The position numbers and the translations under genes are program-made. Below, piece after piece: positions 25,906 to 38,274 of a stretch of DNA of 64,000 nucleotides. The notes below the pieces were generated by a model. It searched no databases. It had not been told where the DNA came from and saw only the letters and a list, made by a program, of their open reading frames with translations. This DNA is from Zygaena filipendulae (Eukaryota; Arthropoda; Insecta; Lepidoptera; Zygaenidae). Numbering within the stretch: the first letter of the stretch is position 1; every line of letters starts with the position of its first letter. Where the stretch lies: positions 4,357,501 to 4,421,500 of the forward strand of contig OU015654.1 in assembly GCA_907165275.2 (NCBI GenBank), given 5' to 3'.

Positions 25906-26255
25906 GGCAGAATTAGCGGAACATAAAAAGGCAGAGTATAGAAATAATTACGCATATACATATATTAAAACAAATTATTATCAGGCATGAAGTAATAAAC
26001 TAATATGCATCTTATAACATCGACTTTAAGAAGTTTTTAGTTAACACCCAAAATAGTTGCCCACAAATTAGAGAAAAAGTGTTTTTTTTTTTAATTATTA
26101 TTTTAAATAAAATTTAATAATTTAATTACAAACTATTAAAGTGTTAAAAGATGTATATTAATTTATTACTTCACGTCTAATTATTATTTGTTTTAATATA
26201 TATACGTAATTATTTCTATACTCTGCCTTTTTATGTTCCGCTAATTCTGCCGGTA
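25906..26255. mobile_element. MITE with about 95-bp TIRs, nested
   Basis: The left arm ACCGGCAGAATTAGCGGAAC, followed by AAAAAGGCAGAGTATAG and an AT-rich run to AAGTAATAAA, returns inverted from about 26155 to 26253 with few mismatches. Central sequence is AT-rich and non-coding. It lies in the larger element 25302-26569. Confidence 0.8.
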
Positions 26256-26944
26256 TGTATACTAACATCGAAATAATAAGTATTACGTAGTTGTAAGTTG
26301 TACGTAGTACTTATCATTTCGATGGTTTTTACTTTTTACCTACTTTTCGTCAGCGCTCGGCGGCGTTTCGAATGCGACTGAGACACATCGGTTGGATCGT
26401 TTGCCTCCACACGTACCAATTTGGTTGGACGGTTGGCTGGTCGGGTGCGTCGGCGAGCCGACCACGTCCAACCGGTATTAATAATAATTATGTTGGACCA
26501 ACTACCCTATACACGTTCCGATTTGGTCGTGGTCGGGCGGTTGGATCCAACCAAGTTGGGTCGTCTGTTACTAGTATTAGTTTTATTTCTTTGTTTTGCA
26601 AATTAGTTTATCGTGATTAATATTGTGTGAATGTGGTGGATTTTGCATAATAATGATCCATTACTATTAGTGATGAACAGTGTTTGGAGACAGTGAAATA
26701 AAATGAAATGGGGCGTTCATCGGGAGGTTGTCATTTTACTTTTCGATGTAATTAACTTCAGATGAAGAAATATACTACTGAATTGGCTGTATGGATTTAG
26801 CTTCTTTTGACTTCCCGATTGGAGTAAATAAAAAATTAATAAAAAAAGGGCTACGGCCGGTGGATTGTGCAGTGTTTTGAATATTTCTTCGACACTATTT
26901 AATTTTGTTATGATTTTTTGAATGACTCCTATAATAAAACAGCA

Positions 26945-29900
26945 ATGGATCAAAATTGGAGAGTAAAAATCTTAATATGCGTGCTATTTTCAGGTGGTGA
27001 GTGTCCAATAACTATTTCTTATAAGTTTTTGGCGAATCTATGAATGTGGAAACGCCCAATACTAAACAAGACAGTGTTTAAAACTTTTTCCTTATTATTT
27101 TTATATAGTTGCTACCGTGTCGTCCGGCTGCACCATTCCTATAGTGTTACGGAACACTTGGTTTTCATATGAAAATGGAAAACAAACTATTACAGACATA
27201 AATGCAAGTGATATGACTGGAAGGTAATCTAGTCTAGTTACATTAGTGCAAGTTGTAGCTGTGAATAAAACGTTAAGCTTTAGGGCTCTGGCTCGTACTA
27301 GTAATTACTAGTAGGTACCTCACCTCACCTTAAGTGAAATGTTGCGGCTCAAATATTGTTCTCGCATTTTAATTTTAATTTGATGCAGAGCGGGAAAAGT
27401 TACAAGAGTTCTTTTAAGAGGGTTAGTGTTTAATGAAAAGGTTGAGATAGATATTAGGTATAATAAACACTTATTTATCAAACTTCATTTTACTTGTAAT
27501 TGTAACATAACTATACCTTACTTGGGATTTAAAGTTAAATTTAATATCAGCTGTGGCTTGTACCAACTTTAGTGTTCCCTTAGAACTTCTTAACTTATGA
27601 TAATATGATAGTCATTACTTTATTTCCCTTATTTCTTTCAGAGGTGTATGTGTAGATATTAAAGCTGAATATCATGTCAACTACACTATGGTATTTCGTT
27701 ATACAAACTGTTACTACTGTGTCAAACTCATAGTACGTACTGTGAATGTTTTGGAGAAAATTGAGACTCCATGCGTGAACCTTGCAGCTGATGAAGAACC
27801 AACGGTAGATAGAGTGTGCAGAGGCCTGAATCCTGATCAACACCTCATTACTTTGTTTAATGAAAATTCTGTGCCTGTGAGTATCTAATTGTGTTTATAA
27901 TTTATATTGAAAAAACAATTAAGTAAATAAAAATTGATATTGCAAAAAAAAATTAACTGACTCAAAATGTTTCAAATATTGCATTATTTTTTTTCTTCTA
28001 TGGTTTCTATTTTTCTAATATAACACATTTAGCCTGTTTTAAGTTACATAAATGTAATTCTAGCCTTGTACAATAGTCTATAACACCTAAAGAGAAGAAT
28101 AAAATTATTGACAAATAGGTAATTAGTATAATTAAAATTATTTTTATACTAAGTTTTCTGCTGGTTTATGATATTAAAGATAGTATTTGACATTCTAGGT
28201 GAACTGTCGATCATCTCTGGAAGGTGTATGGCAGTTTGCATATCAGAATCGGTACCGATTCACTGGTGAATGTGACCACCCTGATGCTCAGATCAAATCC
28301 TGTCAAACAGCCGGCACCCAGTTCCTGATTACTAATCAGAAATTTAATATTACATACAGGCAATGTGAGGGAATGGAAGGAACTTTCAATGGTGTTGTAG
28401 AGTTTAGTTGCTTAGGTATGTAGTGTATAAATAATTTAATCTTCTTCTTTATAAATCAAACTGAATGTTTTTATGTCTGTCCTCTATGTTTCGAAACCAT
28501 TGGTCCGATTGTGATGAAACTTTGGAGGGTTGCTCTGCCTGTGTCGCAAAGGTTCCTAATCTCAAAACTCTGCGGGTGAAACCGCAGGGCACAGCTAGTT
28601 AACTCATAAAATTGAAGGTGTTCTGTTCACATCTACACGAAGTACCTTCTGATAACATGAGAGACTAATAAGAACCTTAAGAGAATTTGTGTAATAACAT
28701 TTTTCAAGTGTTGTGACTTGTGGTAGCTGTATACATTGTACCTCTGCTGGCAACACCATGTGCACTCCCAAAATTGTCAATGAATGTTTGTTTACTTATG
28801 TTGACGACCCGATTGGCGCAAAAGGTCACCATGCCTACCTGCTAATTGAGAGGTTTCGGATTCGATTCCCAGTGGGGGTGAAATTTGTGTGGTGAACACA
28901 GAGTTCCACTTTCCAGTCTGGGTGTATTATATATTATCTAATAATATGTAATATAATACCACATTTGCTTGGTTTCCACGAGACAAGCTTACAGCTTAAA
29001 CGGTTATTACACTTTACAATTTATCAGAAACCGATTTAGAAAATCGGAAGGTGTAATCGAAGTTAGAACAGTTGGCTCCTATTTAGGATCGGTGAGTGGG
29101 AGTGAGAGTGTGTGTGATCACACTACACTTAAATGTACCCTAATCTAGTTGATTTAGGGTACAATTTAGTGTATTGTGATCACTCGCTCTCTCTGTCTCA
29201 CTCACTGATCCTAAATCGAGTACACTAAATTGTATCCAATTTAGATATATCAGATGGTGTAATAAGTCCATTAGTGTGGCATCAAATAGATCTGTGTGTT
29301 GTGTATTATTATGTGTTATTATTATTATTGCTTTAGAACTTCTGCTAAAGCTTGGTGAGGTCCATATAACTCATTGCAAAATTTTCCAGCATTGTCTGGT
29401 TGCCCTATATGCTTTTTTTACCTTTTGATTCAAAGAGAATAAATTTCAAATTTTGAACCATACACATTTCTGCTCGCAGGTCATTGGTTTGTGGACAAGA
29501 ATCACTTTTTTGCTGTAGCAAACACTAAAGAGTCCCGCAAAGATGAAAGGTATCGGTGTTTTCTGAAAAACAGAGACGACGATCTATTTATTGGTGCATC
29601 CATAACAGCCGAGTGTAACATATTAAAGACAGTCGAAAAGTCTCCAGAAAGATACAGAATAACTCCTGTGAAGGTAAAAACATCTTTCCACCCAGGATCT
29701 ACTCCTAAATACTGATTGTATCTATTCATTTTCACGAAAATCCAACAAGAACTTTTTGAACATACAATGAAAGTAATTAATTTTACATCTATTTTAAATC
29801 GAAGTTAAATCCAACTTTTTACAGTCGGAAGTGGTGGAGCCCGGGTGCCGACTGCCACAGAACTTCTCTGGCAACTGGATAAACACTGCTAACATAGACG

Positions 29901-32900
29901 CCGATGTGTTTATCAACGAAACACATATCATCGAGACCTATTATCCTGACGAAGGACGATTCAGGAAAACTATTTACGTGTGCAGGTAGTCTTTTGTATG
30001 TTTTTAATAGTCTGAGAATATTTCTGAATTAGATTTCAGTTTAACCTATTGAGCGCTCCACTACCTTTTCTATAGTGAAAACAAAGTAAACTTTAATCCA
30101 TCTATCGATATATCCTTCGACCATATTCGCCGTTGGTGTGGACCATGTTCTGTTTTAATTTTGGGTCTTTTATTAGATACTAATTTAGCTTGACTTGACT
30201 AATGACCTTGTTATAATGAAAATTTATTTTTAATTTTCATTAATCACCCAGTCTTTAGGTTTTTTTTTAATATTTATTTACTCAGAAAAAAGTACAAAAA
30301 TTTTTACGTCAGACACAAAAACCCAGCAGGGTTTATTCCGTGTCACATCTGGCATTAAATACAATACATATGTACTTACAGAAAGAAGGTTAAGTTATAG
30401 TCGATGCCGCACGATCATAGCAGCAACCCAAAGCACCTAACATAACATAGTATATTATAATAATATGTAAGTTACACCGCGCAACCAAGTTCGCTCCCGG
30501 AAGCCTTCAGCGACATTAGGAAGTTGCTGGGCACGACACAATTCGCACCACACGCAAAATAGGCGCCCAGTCGTCGAATTGCGGAAACCAGCCCGTTTAC
30601 AAATACAAATACAATCCGTTCAGTAGTTTTTGGATTTATCGCGAACAGACAGACAGGCACACGCGACGGAGGACTTTGCTTTATACTCTGTAAGGATCTG
30701 TGAATTCATTGTCCTTCAGGGAGCAGCGTGACAGTAGAGTGATGATGGCGCGCCTCACCGTGGACGGATGCCAGAAAGATTATATTTGCTTCGATTTTGT
30801 GCCACAACACCACAACGTCATCAGGTAATAATAATAATTGTGCTTAGACATCACACAGCACCACCGGACAACGGATATAATACCTGCAAAACCTAGTCTA
30901 ATAAATAATAGGTATACTTTTTTTTTTATTACATACATGTGACATACTGAATCATCAATACATCGCATAAATGTTTACCCTGATGCGAGGATCGAACCCG
31001 CCACCCCAGGCTTAGCAGTCCGGTTCTCTAGCGACTACTAGACCAACAGTGCTGTCGATGTTTTGTGTTTGCTTATAATTTTACACTCAGAAAAAGTCGT
31101 TTCCTAACATTAGTATTATTTATAAATGCAGAATTTTATGTGTGCGCAAGTATGTATGTAGTTACTCTTTACTTTTTACACTGTTCGACAGATTTAGATT
31201 AAGTGTTGACAACATGTCTTCAAGATAGACAAAATACTAATTTGTGATTTTCGCTATCTAGAGCGTTTGAGATTGGGTTACAACTTACAACACAGGGTTA
31301 CAAGTTACATCTTGCAAACACGCTTAGTATGCGCAATGAGTTTTTTTAATCATAGTGAATCAGAGCCCTATGTGGATATTTTGAAAATTAGTTGATGTCG
31401 GGGGAATTGCCAAGTAGCCTTTTTATACCCTTTCCATTTCAGATTCTGCAAAGAAACTTTTTCCATTTCAGATTCCGCAAAGGCATGGCGATGATACAGA
31501 GCAACTTCCACACGGTGTGTTCGTGGGTTCAATTCAAAAATAAAATACAGTGGAGCTACGATATACTGCTGAATAAGGACCCGACGCCGATCCGCTGCCC
31601 GGTTGCGGGCAAGTTCAATTTCACCCAGAGAGGCGACGTCCGATTCGAGACGAGGATCCTGGGCGGCGTCACACTGAGCCCTCGCCCTAATTTGTACTGT
31701 AAAAGGAACATAAGCGATTTCTCCGTGTGCGATACGGACCAAAAAACTATAGAAATCAAAGAAAACTACTGTCTGTCCGTCGACTACTTGGGCAGGCCTG
31801 TGGATATTTACAGCGATCCAGACTACAGGATGAAGTGTATCGGATATTGGAAGGAGAACTTGAAATCGTATCTGATCACTTATGACGAGTTGGATCCATT
31901 CTCGAAGTACAGGTGTTGGGTGTACCAGAGAGCTGATCTGAACAGGTATTTTGTCCCAGTCAACTATAAATTCACCACATAACTAATACGGGCTTAAGAG
32001 CGATAACCCCTGAAAAAGCGACAGATTTCTCTCTTACTAAATTCAAAACTTATGTTACACAAAAATTTATTTCCATGGCGTATTATTGTTTGAGTGAGTA
32101 CTTGGATGACCGGCAAGTATAGAATTAAGCCTGTTTTGGTCACTCTGATGCATTTTGTATTTATTTTTTATTATTTAACTTTATTTATATACTTGAATAT
32201 GACTGATGAGTAAAAGAGCCCATTTATTACAGAATAAATATTTGAATTTTTAATCAACACACACAGACCTACATACATACATAAACTTTTGTTTTTTTTT
32301 AATATTAGGTAGGATTTTTTGTTAAACTGTAAACCCTATTTTTAGGTTATTATCCTAGCACAGATTATTCTATCTGTGTTACTCAAAAAATTTAGGAGAA
32401 TCCGTTAATAGTCATTTGGATTTTTATCTTTTGCCAAATGCTGTATTCAAGCATTTATTTATTACAAAATAACCCAAAAACCATTTATTGAAATAATACA
32501 TATTATCCCGAAATCTTATCTGCATTCTTCAATCTTCATACAACTTTTAAGCACTCTGATAAAATATATTTATTAATTATGATAAACTTTTTTACCTGTT
32601 TGAACTTATTGTGCAAACTCGAGCAGAGATCTGACATAATATTTCTCAGATTTAGCGAGATAAGCATACCACATTTTTTTAATTTGTTGGGTATTATTGA
32701 CACCTCAGAAATGTCAGACGAAATTTATTCTCGTGGGTAATATCGCAACTTATCAATCCGATGCTTGGGATTCAACCCGATAAAAGCCTGCCGTTTTCGG
32801 GTTTAAACCCAAGCACCGGTTTGGTTGCCCATCTATAGCTGCTTCTGATAAAATATCATGGTTCTTTCCAGAGTGCTAATGTCTCAAGCCCTCGGCCCGT

Positions 32901-33157
32901 ACTGCGATCTGAAACAGGACGTGACGTCGTGGAACTACACAGAGGGCGCTGCGGTCGCCGTCGAGATGGAGGAGTACGAACGGGAGCGGGACAAGTGTCC
33001 CATGTTCTTCGACGACGGCAGCGACCCCTGGGCCACTAAGGAGAACTACATCAAAGTGTTCTCGTTTAGCTACTCGTTCTGGAGACGCAACGGGGCGGCT
33101 GCGCTCAGCGGCAGCGGTGTTGCCGTGTTCGCGGCGCTTTTAGCTCTAGTGCATTAA
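26945..33157 (+). CDS. Secreted, probably GPI-anchored DUF7044/7043/7042/7045-family protein (9 coding exons)
   Basis: Coding exons: 26945-26996, 27109-27223, 27642-27876, 28199-28415, 29480-29673, 29825-29985, 30720-30824, 31472-31945, 32872-33157. All junctions are GT/AG and phases agree, giving 612 residues. Residues 1-24 form a signal peptide. Cys-rich blocks follow: about 25-110 (motif CYYCVKLIVRTVNVLEKIET, DUF7044-like), 135-207 (DUF7043-like), 208-270 (WF..ERYRCF, DUF7042-like), 275-430 (CRLPQNFSGNW, DUF7045-like), then a second 7043/7042-like pair (ENYCLSVDYLG, YRCWVYQRADLN). Eight N-glycosylation sequons are visible. The C-terminal 22 residues are small and hydrophobic after SFWRRNG, which suggests GPI attachment (inference). 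Family names are from memory; function is unknown. Start is the only Met giving a signal peptide. A 3-bp-shifted first donor is also possible. AATAAA occurs at 33615 and 33644. Confidence 0.9.
28465..28602. repeat. Dispersed moth repeat in DUF7044-family intron
   Basis: ATGTCTGTCCTCTATG, GGTCCGATTGTGATGAAACT, then CTGCGGGTGAAACCGCAGGG and CACAGCTAGTT. Confidence 0.6.
28805..28940 (+). mobile_element. tRNA-derived SINE, in intron 4 of the DUF7044-family gene
   Basis: It has an A-box-like GATTGGCGCAAAAGGTCA and a B-box-like GATTCGATTCCC at the spacing seen in tRNA-derived SINEs. It is followed by GGTGAACACAGAGTTCC and GTCTGGGTGT, the same tail as the copy at 55785-55922. Confidence 0.65.
29000..29270. 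mobile_element. Palindromic MITE in intron 4 of the DUF7044-family gene
   Basis: A large inverted repeat: TTTAGGATCGGTGAGTGGGA and ACACTTAAATGTACCCTAA pair with TTAGGGTACAATTTAGTGTA and TCACTCACTGATCCTAAA. The outer ends GTTATTACAC and GTGTAATAAG are also inverted. No coding capacity. Confidence 0.75.
30470..30700. repeat. Repeat fragment in DUF7044-family intron 6
   Basis: A GC-richer block (30475-30600) without a recognised domain is followed by CCGTTCAGTAGTTTTTGGAT, TTATCGCGAACAGACAGACA and GCTTTATACTC, the tail of the dispersed repeat. Confidence 0.45.
30961..31057 (-). mobile_element. tRNA-derived SINE fragment
   Basis: On the minus strand, an A-box-like TGGTCTAGTAGTCGCTAG is followed by a B-box-like GGGTTCGATCCTCGC. 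This is a family distinct from the two copies above. It lies in an intron of the DUF7044-family gene. Confidence 0.55.
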
Positions 33158-34740
33158 TGTGCCTTATTTAGGCGCTTATTCACTATGACCAACATTCCTT
33201 GCCCATAACGCGCTTCCCAAAAACAATCTCAAACGTTCCGAGTACACAAATATTAGAAAATATTATTCTGTATGCCATTAGAAACGCAAATGTGTTTTTT
33301 TTGAAGTGTAACTTCTTTGAGAACGAGAGAAAGACAATTTTTATGGCGCGTTATCTTAACACGCTGTGTTATGGTCATAGTGAATAAGTGCCCAGGTTTG
33401 TCTGATATCGTAGCTTAGAAGCCACGACTAATGTACAAGTGCGATAGATGGGCAATATACCCGATTAAAATCCGGTGCTTAGCTAATACTTGGTCAATTA
33501 CAGGTTCAGGTAAATCAGTTTGATATAGGACTTTCAGGATCAGCATCTTAAAAATAAGTGTCGTTCTATAAATAATATTTTAAATTTCGTCAACGGCACG
33601 ACATCGTTGTCGCCAATAAATACCGCTAGAATTTGTAGCCGTAAATAAAGAATTTAACAAACAAAAAATAATCCTGTTTTCCCCAACAGAGATATAGATT
33701 TTATTGACGCCATAAAGATCAAGTCTTTTCTGTACTAAGTATTAAGGTATTTAATTTATTTAGATGTAAATTTCAACTATAGCCGTCCGACCGACGTTTA
33801 ATTTTAGTAGACTAATGGAAAAAGGGAACCATGGAAGCTGCGATCTCGATAAAAAATCACCCACGTTTGTCTGAACCAAAAAATGATGCGTTACGATATG
33901 AAAATGTGTACGATATACGTATACGTACAGTCAGCAACAAAAATATGTCAACACTTTTGTCCGATTTGAACGTTGTTATTGTTGCAATAAGATTCAACGA
34001 CTGTCCAGAGTAATTACTTATTTCTGATGCTGACTGTCAATATAAACTCGGACTTATTCTTACAAACTATTAGTTCATCTATCACTAAATAGATCACATA
34101 ATTGATACGGTACTTCAAAATAAAATCTGGTACAGTTAAAAGGTAATGCGTGTGTGCGAAGTGCGAATTTCATGGTCTCTTCGTTCATTGTAATAGACTG
34201 ATTGTGAATTATGCATATACAATAATATAATTATTGTGATATCTAATCACAGACCTAAGATATTGCAATGAATCCAAGTGAACCCCGATTTAGTTCTCTT
34301 AACTTTTATGGATGAATTGATCTTATACAATGTGGAAGAATTCTCATCAACTAAGTAAAGCACAGATAGAGCTTTATATTGTGGTATGCTTGGAAGTATA
34401 CTATTGTCTTTGAACCTAACCGTTTCACTTAGGTACATATTAAAATATATTTATAACCGATTTATTAACTAAGCATTTAATTGTGTGGTATTTACGTATT
34501 TAATTTATGATTATTTTTCAACTCGCAGCTATGGGCTATTTAGACGAATAAGCAATATTATATTTACGTATCTGTCGACTGAAAATTTTATTAATTATAA
34601 AAACCTATTTATAAGTGCAATAAATTTCATATGTGCAATTAATCTCATAGGCGCAATACGAAGCTATTAAAAAGGCCTTTCGGTTTCTTCCTAGTACTTT
34701 TTCTCTTCAGTTTGAAAAACGGAATGACTATCATAGATAA

Positions 34741-34812
34741 TACTATGTTAAATAGGGAAGATTATAGAGCGAGACTTACTATGTTAAATAGGGAAGATTA
34801 TAGAGCGAGACT
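34741..34812. repeat. Perfect 36-bp tandem duplication
   Basis: Two identical 36-bp units lie head to tail (34741-34776, 34777-34812). The unit starts TACTATGTTAAATAGGGAAG. The length is a multiple of three and the frame is open through both copies, but the surrounding frame looks non-coding. Confidence 0.95.
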
Positions 34813-35610
34813 TGCGACGAATACGCCCCCATATTGCAAACAAGGTTTGAGTAATAAACTACTCATACGATCCGTCCAATTAAGTACCTACAATATATTA
34901 TTGTATATTTTTTTTATATTTTGTTTCGTAATAAGTTTTTATGTATACTTTTTCTTTTACATTTATCTTTCAAAATAAAGCATATAAATTATAAACTACA
35001 TTTTTTTACATTACAATACTTACGGCCACACTCAGTCGTTTTAATGGTTACTTAATTTTAAGTAAAGATTAAAAAAAACTGCCACACTCAAAAACGTTCA
35101 TTCAATTTATTTAGTTAAAATGTACCTACTCGTATACGTAGGTACACGCACGCATACACTCAAGTAGCGACCGCGGGTACAAAATTCCGTTTAGTGGGGT
35201 ACCAATGATATTTCCTTTAACACTTATATCATTGGGAGGCACAGATCTTAATAATGAGCCGATTCTCAAATCTCTCCAATTTGTAGGATTTTGACTGTAT
35301 TAACATTTGTCTGAAATGTCTAATTGGAGTTAGATCATTCGAATGCATGGAAAACTAGCTAGCGCTCTTCAGAGCTGTTCGTCGATTTATTATCCCGATA
35401 GCCACTCTTGTTTTATCTGGAGGTAGGTATATCTATCTATATCTAGTGAGTCTGCAAATAAAGGCTTATTATTATTCTTATTATATCTCGAATCTTGAGT
35501 GTTTCATTGGGTTATGTAGATGTTAGATTGGGTTATGTGAGGCGCTATCTCACATTAACAATTGATATCTCGGGAAGGGCCAACTAAAATTGATGTTAGT
35601 TACCTGACTC

Positions 35611-35936
35611 CCGTTAATCGACGTCAAGCCAGAGAACCGGGTGATAGGCTAAGTCATAACTTAATTGAAAAACGTAAAAAAATAATCTTTTTAAAAAATG
35701 GTCATTTATAAAAATTTACACCCTGCAACGGTTCTTTAACTCCTGTTGCTACAAACCTTAACTCGTTTTTCAATTTATTAAGTTTTTGCCAATGAAGTTC
35801 TCAAAATTATTGCTTTCGTCAGTTTTTAATGACTGTCCTTTTTTAAATAGGCATAGCAAAGATTTTTAAATTTTTCTGTTAACAGCTGTTATGACTTAGC
35901 CTATCCCCTGGTTCTGGCTCAACGTCGATTTACAGG
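35611..35936. mobile_element. MITE with about 50-bp TIRs
   Basis: The left arm 35611-35660 (TAATCGACGTCAAGCCAGAG, GATAGGCTAAGTCATAAC) is repeated inverted at 35888-35936 with a few mismatches. The interior is AT-rich and non-coding. Confidence 0.75.
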
Positions 35937-36514
35937 ACACCCTGTATAACCACGACGTTAGGTCAGGTAGAAAGGGTTATCGTGATATTGGGTCCCTATC
36001 ACCATTCTCAATGCAACTTGATCATGTCTCGATTGAGTTGATTGCTTATATTGCTTAATACATTGTCATATTTGAACTGATTTCCTTTGCAACTCTTATA
36101 AGCAGGTGCGAATACAGGATTTCCAGGAGGGTGCTGGTTTTTGTGTGATTTTGGACATCATCCAGAAATCTATGATACAACCCCATGCTTATTATTTCAT
36201 ATTAGGTAAGTATCACTACTCGCTAGCGGGATTGAGCTTTCAAATAAAACTTTTTCAATATAAAATATTTTTATTTACACTAAGCAACACGGTTTTATAT
36301 ACCTATTCAAAATATATCAGAGTACCTGAAATGAAATAGTATTTGTAATACTTAGAAATAAAAACTTACTATGTCATGAGGCACGAAATTCTAAAACAAA
36401 TCTGTTTGTAAATCGATTTTTTTTTTATGTTATCGAAAAGCAAGCACACTAATTCGTACTGCACAGACCAGACCATCCTCCAGGATGGTTTATTATTCCA
36501 GGATATTGTTTCTA

Positions 36515-37631
36515 TTACTTTGTCCATGATACTTTTGGTATGTCAAAGTGTTCAGTGAGGCTATCAAGGTGTTGGTTGAAGCTCTCCACTCTTTGTTTGT
36601 GTGTCTTCTCAGCTTTTTGAAGTATCCTCTGCTTTTGCTGCAATGATGAAAGAAAGGTTTGGTTAGATTTAACTTTTGGAAGAGACTGAAATGAAATGAA
36701 ATTTTAGAAAACAGGTCTTTTTTGACAAAAACAGGAATAAATTTATAACCAGAATCACTGTACATAATTATGCTTTTAGATAATTAATTTAGTTACTTTG
36801 AACAATATTACATTGAATTTCTATAAAGGATAACATTACTAAATGGAAAGAACCAAATCGGCATTACCAAAATTTGTACCATACATTGGAAAAGCATGAA
36901 ATTCCTATTATCTAGTATAATATAAAGTGTACAATTTACATTAGTTCATTGAAATTCTGTGGATTGCGAAACCTACAATCATAAATTACTTAGGTACTTT
37001 ACTGAATACTTTTCCTGTAGGTAAGACAAGAACTATTCTTAGTTTAATCAAAGGTTATGCAAACAAATGTCAAAGAAAAGCCTCCACAAAAGATCTTATC
37101 TAACCAGTTTTATGCTCCCCAAATCCCGCCATACCCAGAATAAATGAATCAAAATGTTTGTAATGTGGTCATCACATTTGGTCGCGGGATTTTTAGCAAT
37201 GACCGAATAATATGTTGGTTACCTAAGATAGATATGTCCCTTACATGCTTTTCAACAACTTCGAGTTTTTCTCCCACAAAGAGGTAGGTAGTCAACATGG
37301 GAAAAACTAAGTAGAACTTGCCTACATCAAAAGACGTAAAAATGATGAGGTAGGCAATATCATTGGAGGTAAGTCTCTTCATTGTTTGAAAGATGAAAGT
37401 TATTAAGAATGAAATAATTACCATTTTTTCCTGCATTTTCTGGAAGGCGATCTCTGCTTTCGTGCGTTTGTCGAGATTTATTTGTTGTTTCATGTATTCC
37501 TTCACATCTTCTCTAACAACTTTCTCCGTTTCCTTGTTGTTATTGTTCTTCTTCTTCTTTTTTTTAATTCCAGAATCACATTTGATTTTTAATTTTGTTT
37601 TGTTAACGCAAGCATATTCGTCTTCAACCAT
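36515..37631 (-). CDS. FAM32A: FAM32A-like protein
   Basis: Two coding exons, 37422-37631 and 36515-36637, join in phase 0 (donor ATG|GTAATT, acceptor TTGCAG|CAAAAG) to give 110 residues, close to the 112 of human FAM32A. Residues 23-33 are a Lys/Asn run. The family core is clear: LDKRTKAEIAFQKMQEK at 53-69, KAEKTHKQRVESFNQHLDSL in the second exon, and the invariant-looking end IPKVSWTK. From vertebrate work, FAM32A is a small nuclear protein found in the catalytic spliceosome, where its C-terminus reaches toward the 5' splice site. That role is carried over by homology, not shown here. An AATAAA on the minus strand lies at about 36489-36494, 20 bases past the stop. The open frame continues past 37422 into the intron but loses homology there. 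Confidence 0.95.
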
Positions 37632-38155
37632 TTTAAATTATTGATTGTAAGTTCTGTACCTATTCAATATTTTCACTTTCTCAAAATATAGATTCTCGAT
37701 CGACAGTCACAAACACAAACTACTTAGAGATGCTTAGAGACGTCACAAATTAAATTATATGGTTTGTACTCAGACGAAATAAAAGGTTTGTGATATAAAC
37801 GTACGCCTTTCTCAGCACAATAATTTGTTAGACTTGTTTGATGTTTCTCAATTGTCACTTCGTCACTTCTCAGTGCTCAGTGTGGTACAGCTCAGCATTG
37901 GTGCTCACTAGCCGTAGTGATTACCTTCTCTCTGCTCACTAGCACAAATTAACTTTAATGGTGCTCACCTCGTGCTCACTAGCATAAATTACCTGTGTAA
38001 ATTACTTATGTCTAGACAGATAGGAATCTGACAGTATTTTGAGGGGTCGTTAGAGATCCACCAATCACAACGGGGGGACAGACACGCAGATAAAAAAGAT
38101 TAGTGTTGTCCATGTCGATAAGTTTGTCGATACTAGGGATGTGATCCAGTACTCG

Positions 38156-38163
38156 TATCGATA
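38156..38163. promoter_or_regulatory. DRE-type TATCGATA
   Basis: A perfect TATCGATA, with GTCGATA elements just before it, about 520 bases upstream of the FAM32A start. DRE/DREF sites are common at insect housekeeping promoters, but TATCGATA also occurs in transposon ends in this window, so the assignment is weak. Confidence 0.25.
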
Positions 38164-38217
38164 GTATTATAACTTATTAGGATTAAAATATATTTTATTT
38201 TAGGGGTGTGACACCTA

Positions 38218-38274
38218 TTTATGTTTTTCTCTAAACACGTTTATGAACTATCTGCGTTTAGAGAAAAACATAAA
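38218..38274. repeat. Perfect hairpin with 19-bp arms
   Basis: TTTATGTTTTTCTCTAAAC and its exact complement at 38256-38274 surround a 19-base loop. No further element ends are seen. Confidence 0.85.

Larger units (their letters stand above)
25302..26569. mobile_element. Large TIR element 376 bp upstream of the DUF7044-family gene
   Basis: The inverted ends share AACAGACG and CCAACTTGGTTGGATCCAAC. ACTAGT flanks both ends (25296-25301, 26570-26575), but it is palindromic, so it could be either target duplication or TIR. The interior is rich in CCAACC/GGTTGG motifs near both ends. A repeat copy (25612-25890) and a smaller MITE (25906-26255) are inserted in it. No transposase seen. Confidence 0.7.
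33158..36514. other. Intergenic between the DUF7044-family gene and FAM32A
   Basis: Contains the DUF gene 3' UTR with AATAAA at 33615 and 33644, the 36-bp tandem duplication and one MITE. No further gene seen. Confidence 0.45.

Noticed and set aside
28713..28895. 60-codon frame with Cys residues in a DUF-gene intron
   Set aside because: Its second half is the tRNA-derived SINE; the splice phases of exons 4 and 5 join without it.
31392..31471. Coding start before exon 8 of the DUF gene
   Set aside because: The open frame runs through the intron end and both acceptors; the protein is continuous with exon 7 only from 31472.
37149..37421. Extension of the FAM32A first exon
   Set aside because: The frame continues past the GTAATT donor, but FAM32A homology stops there and resumes at 36637.
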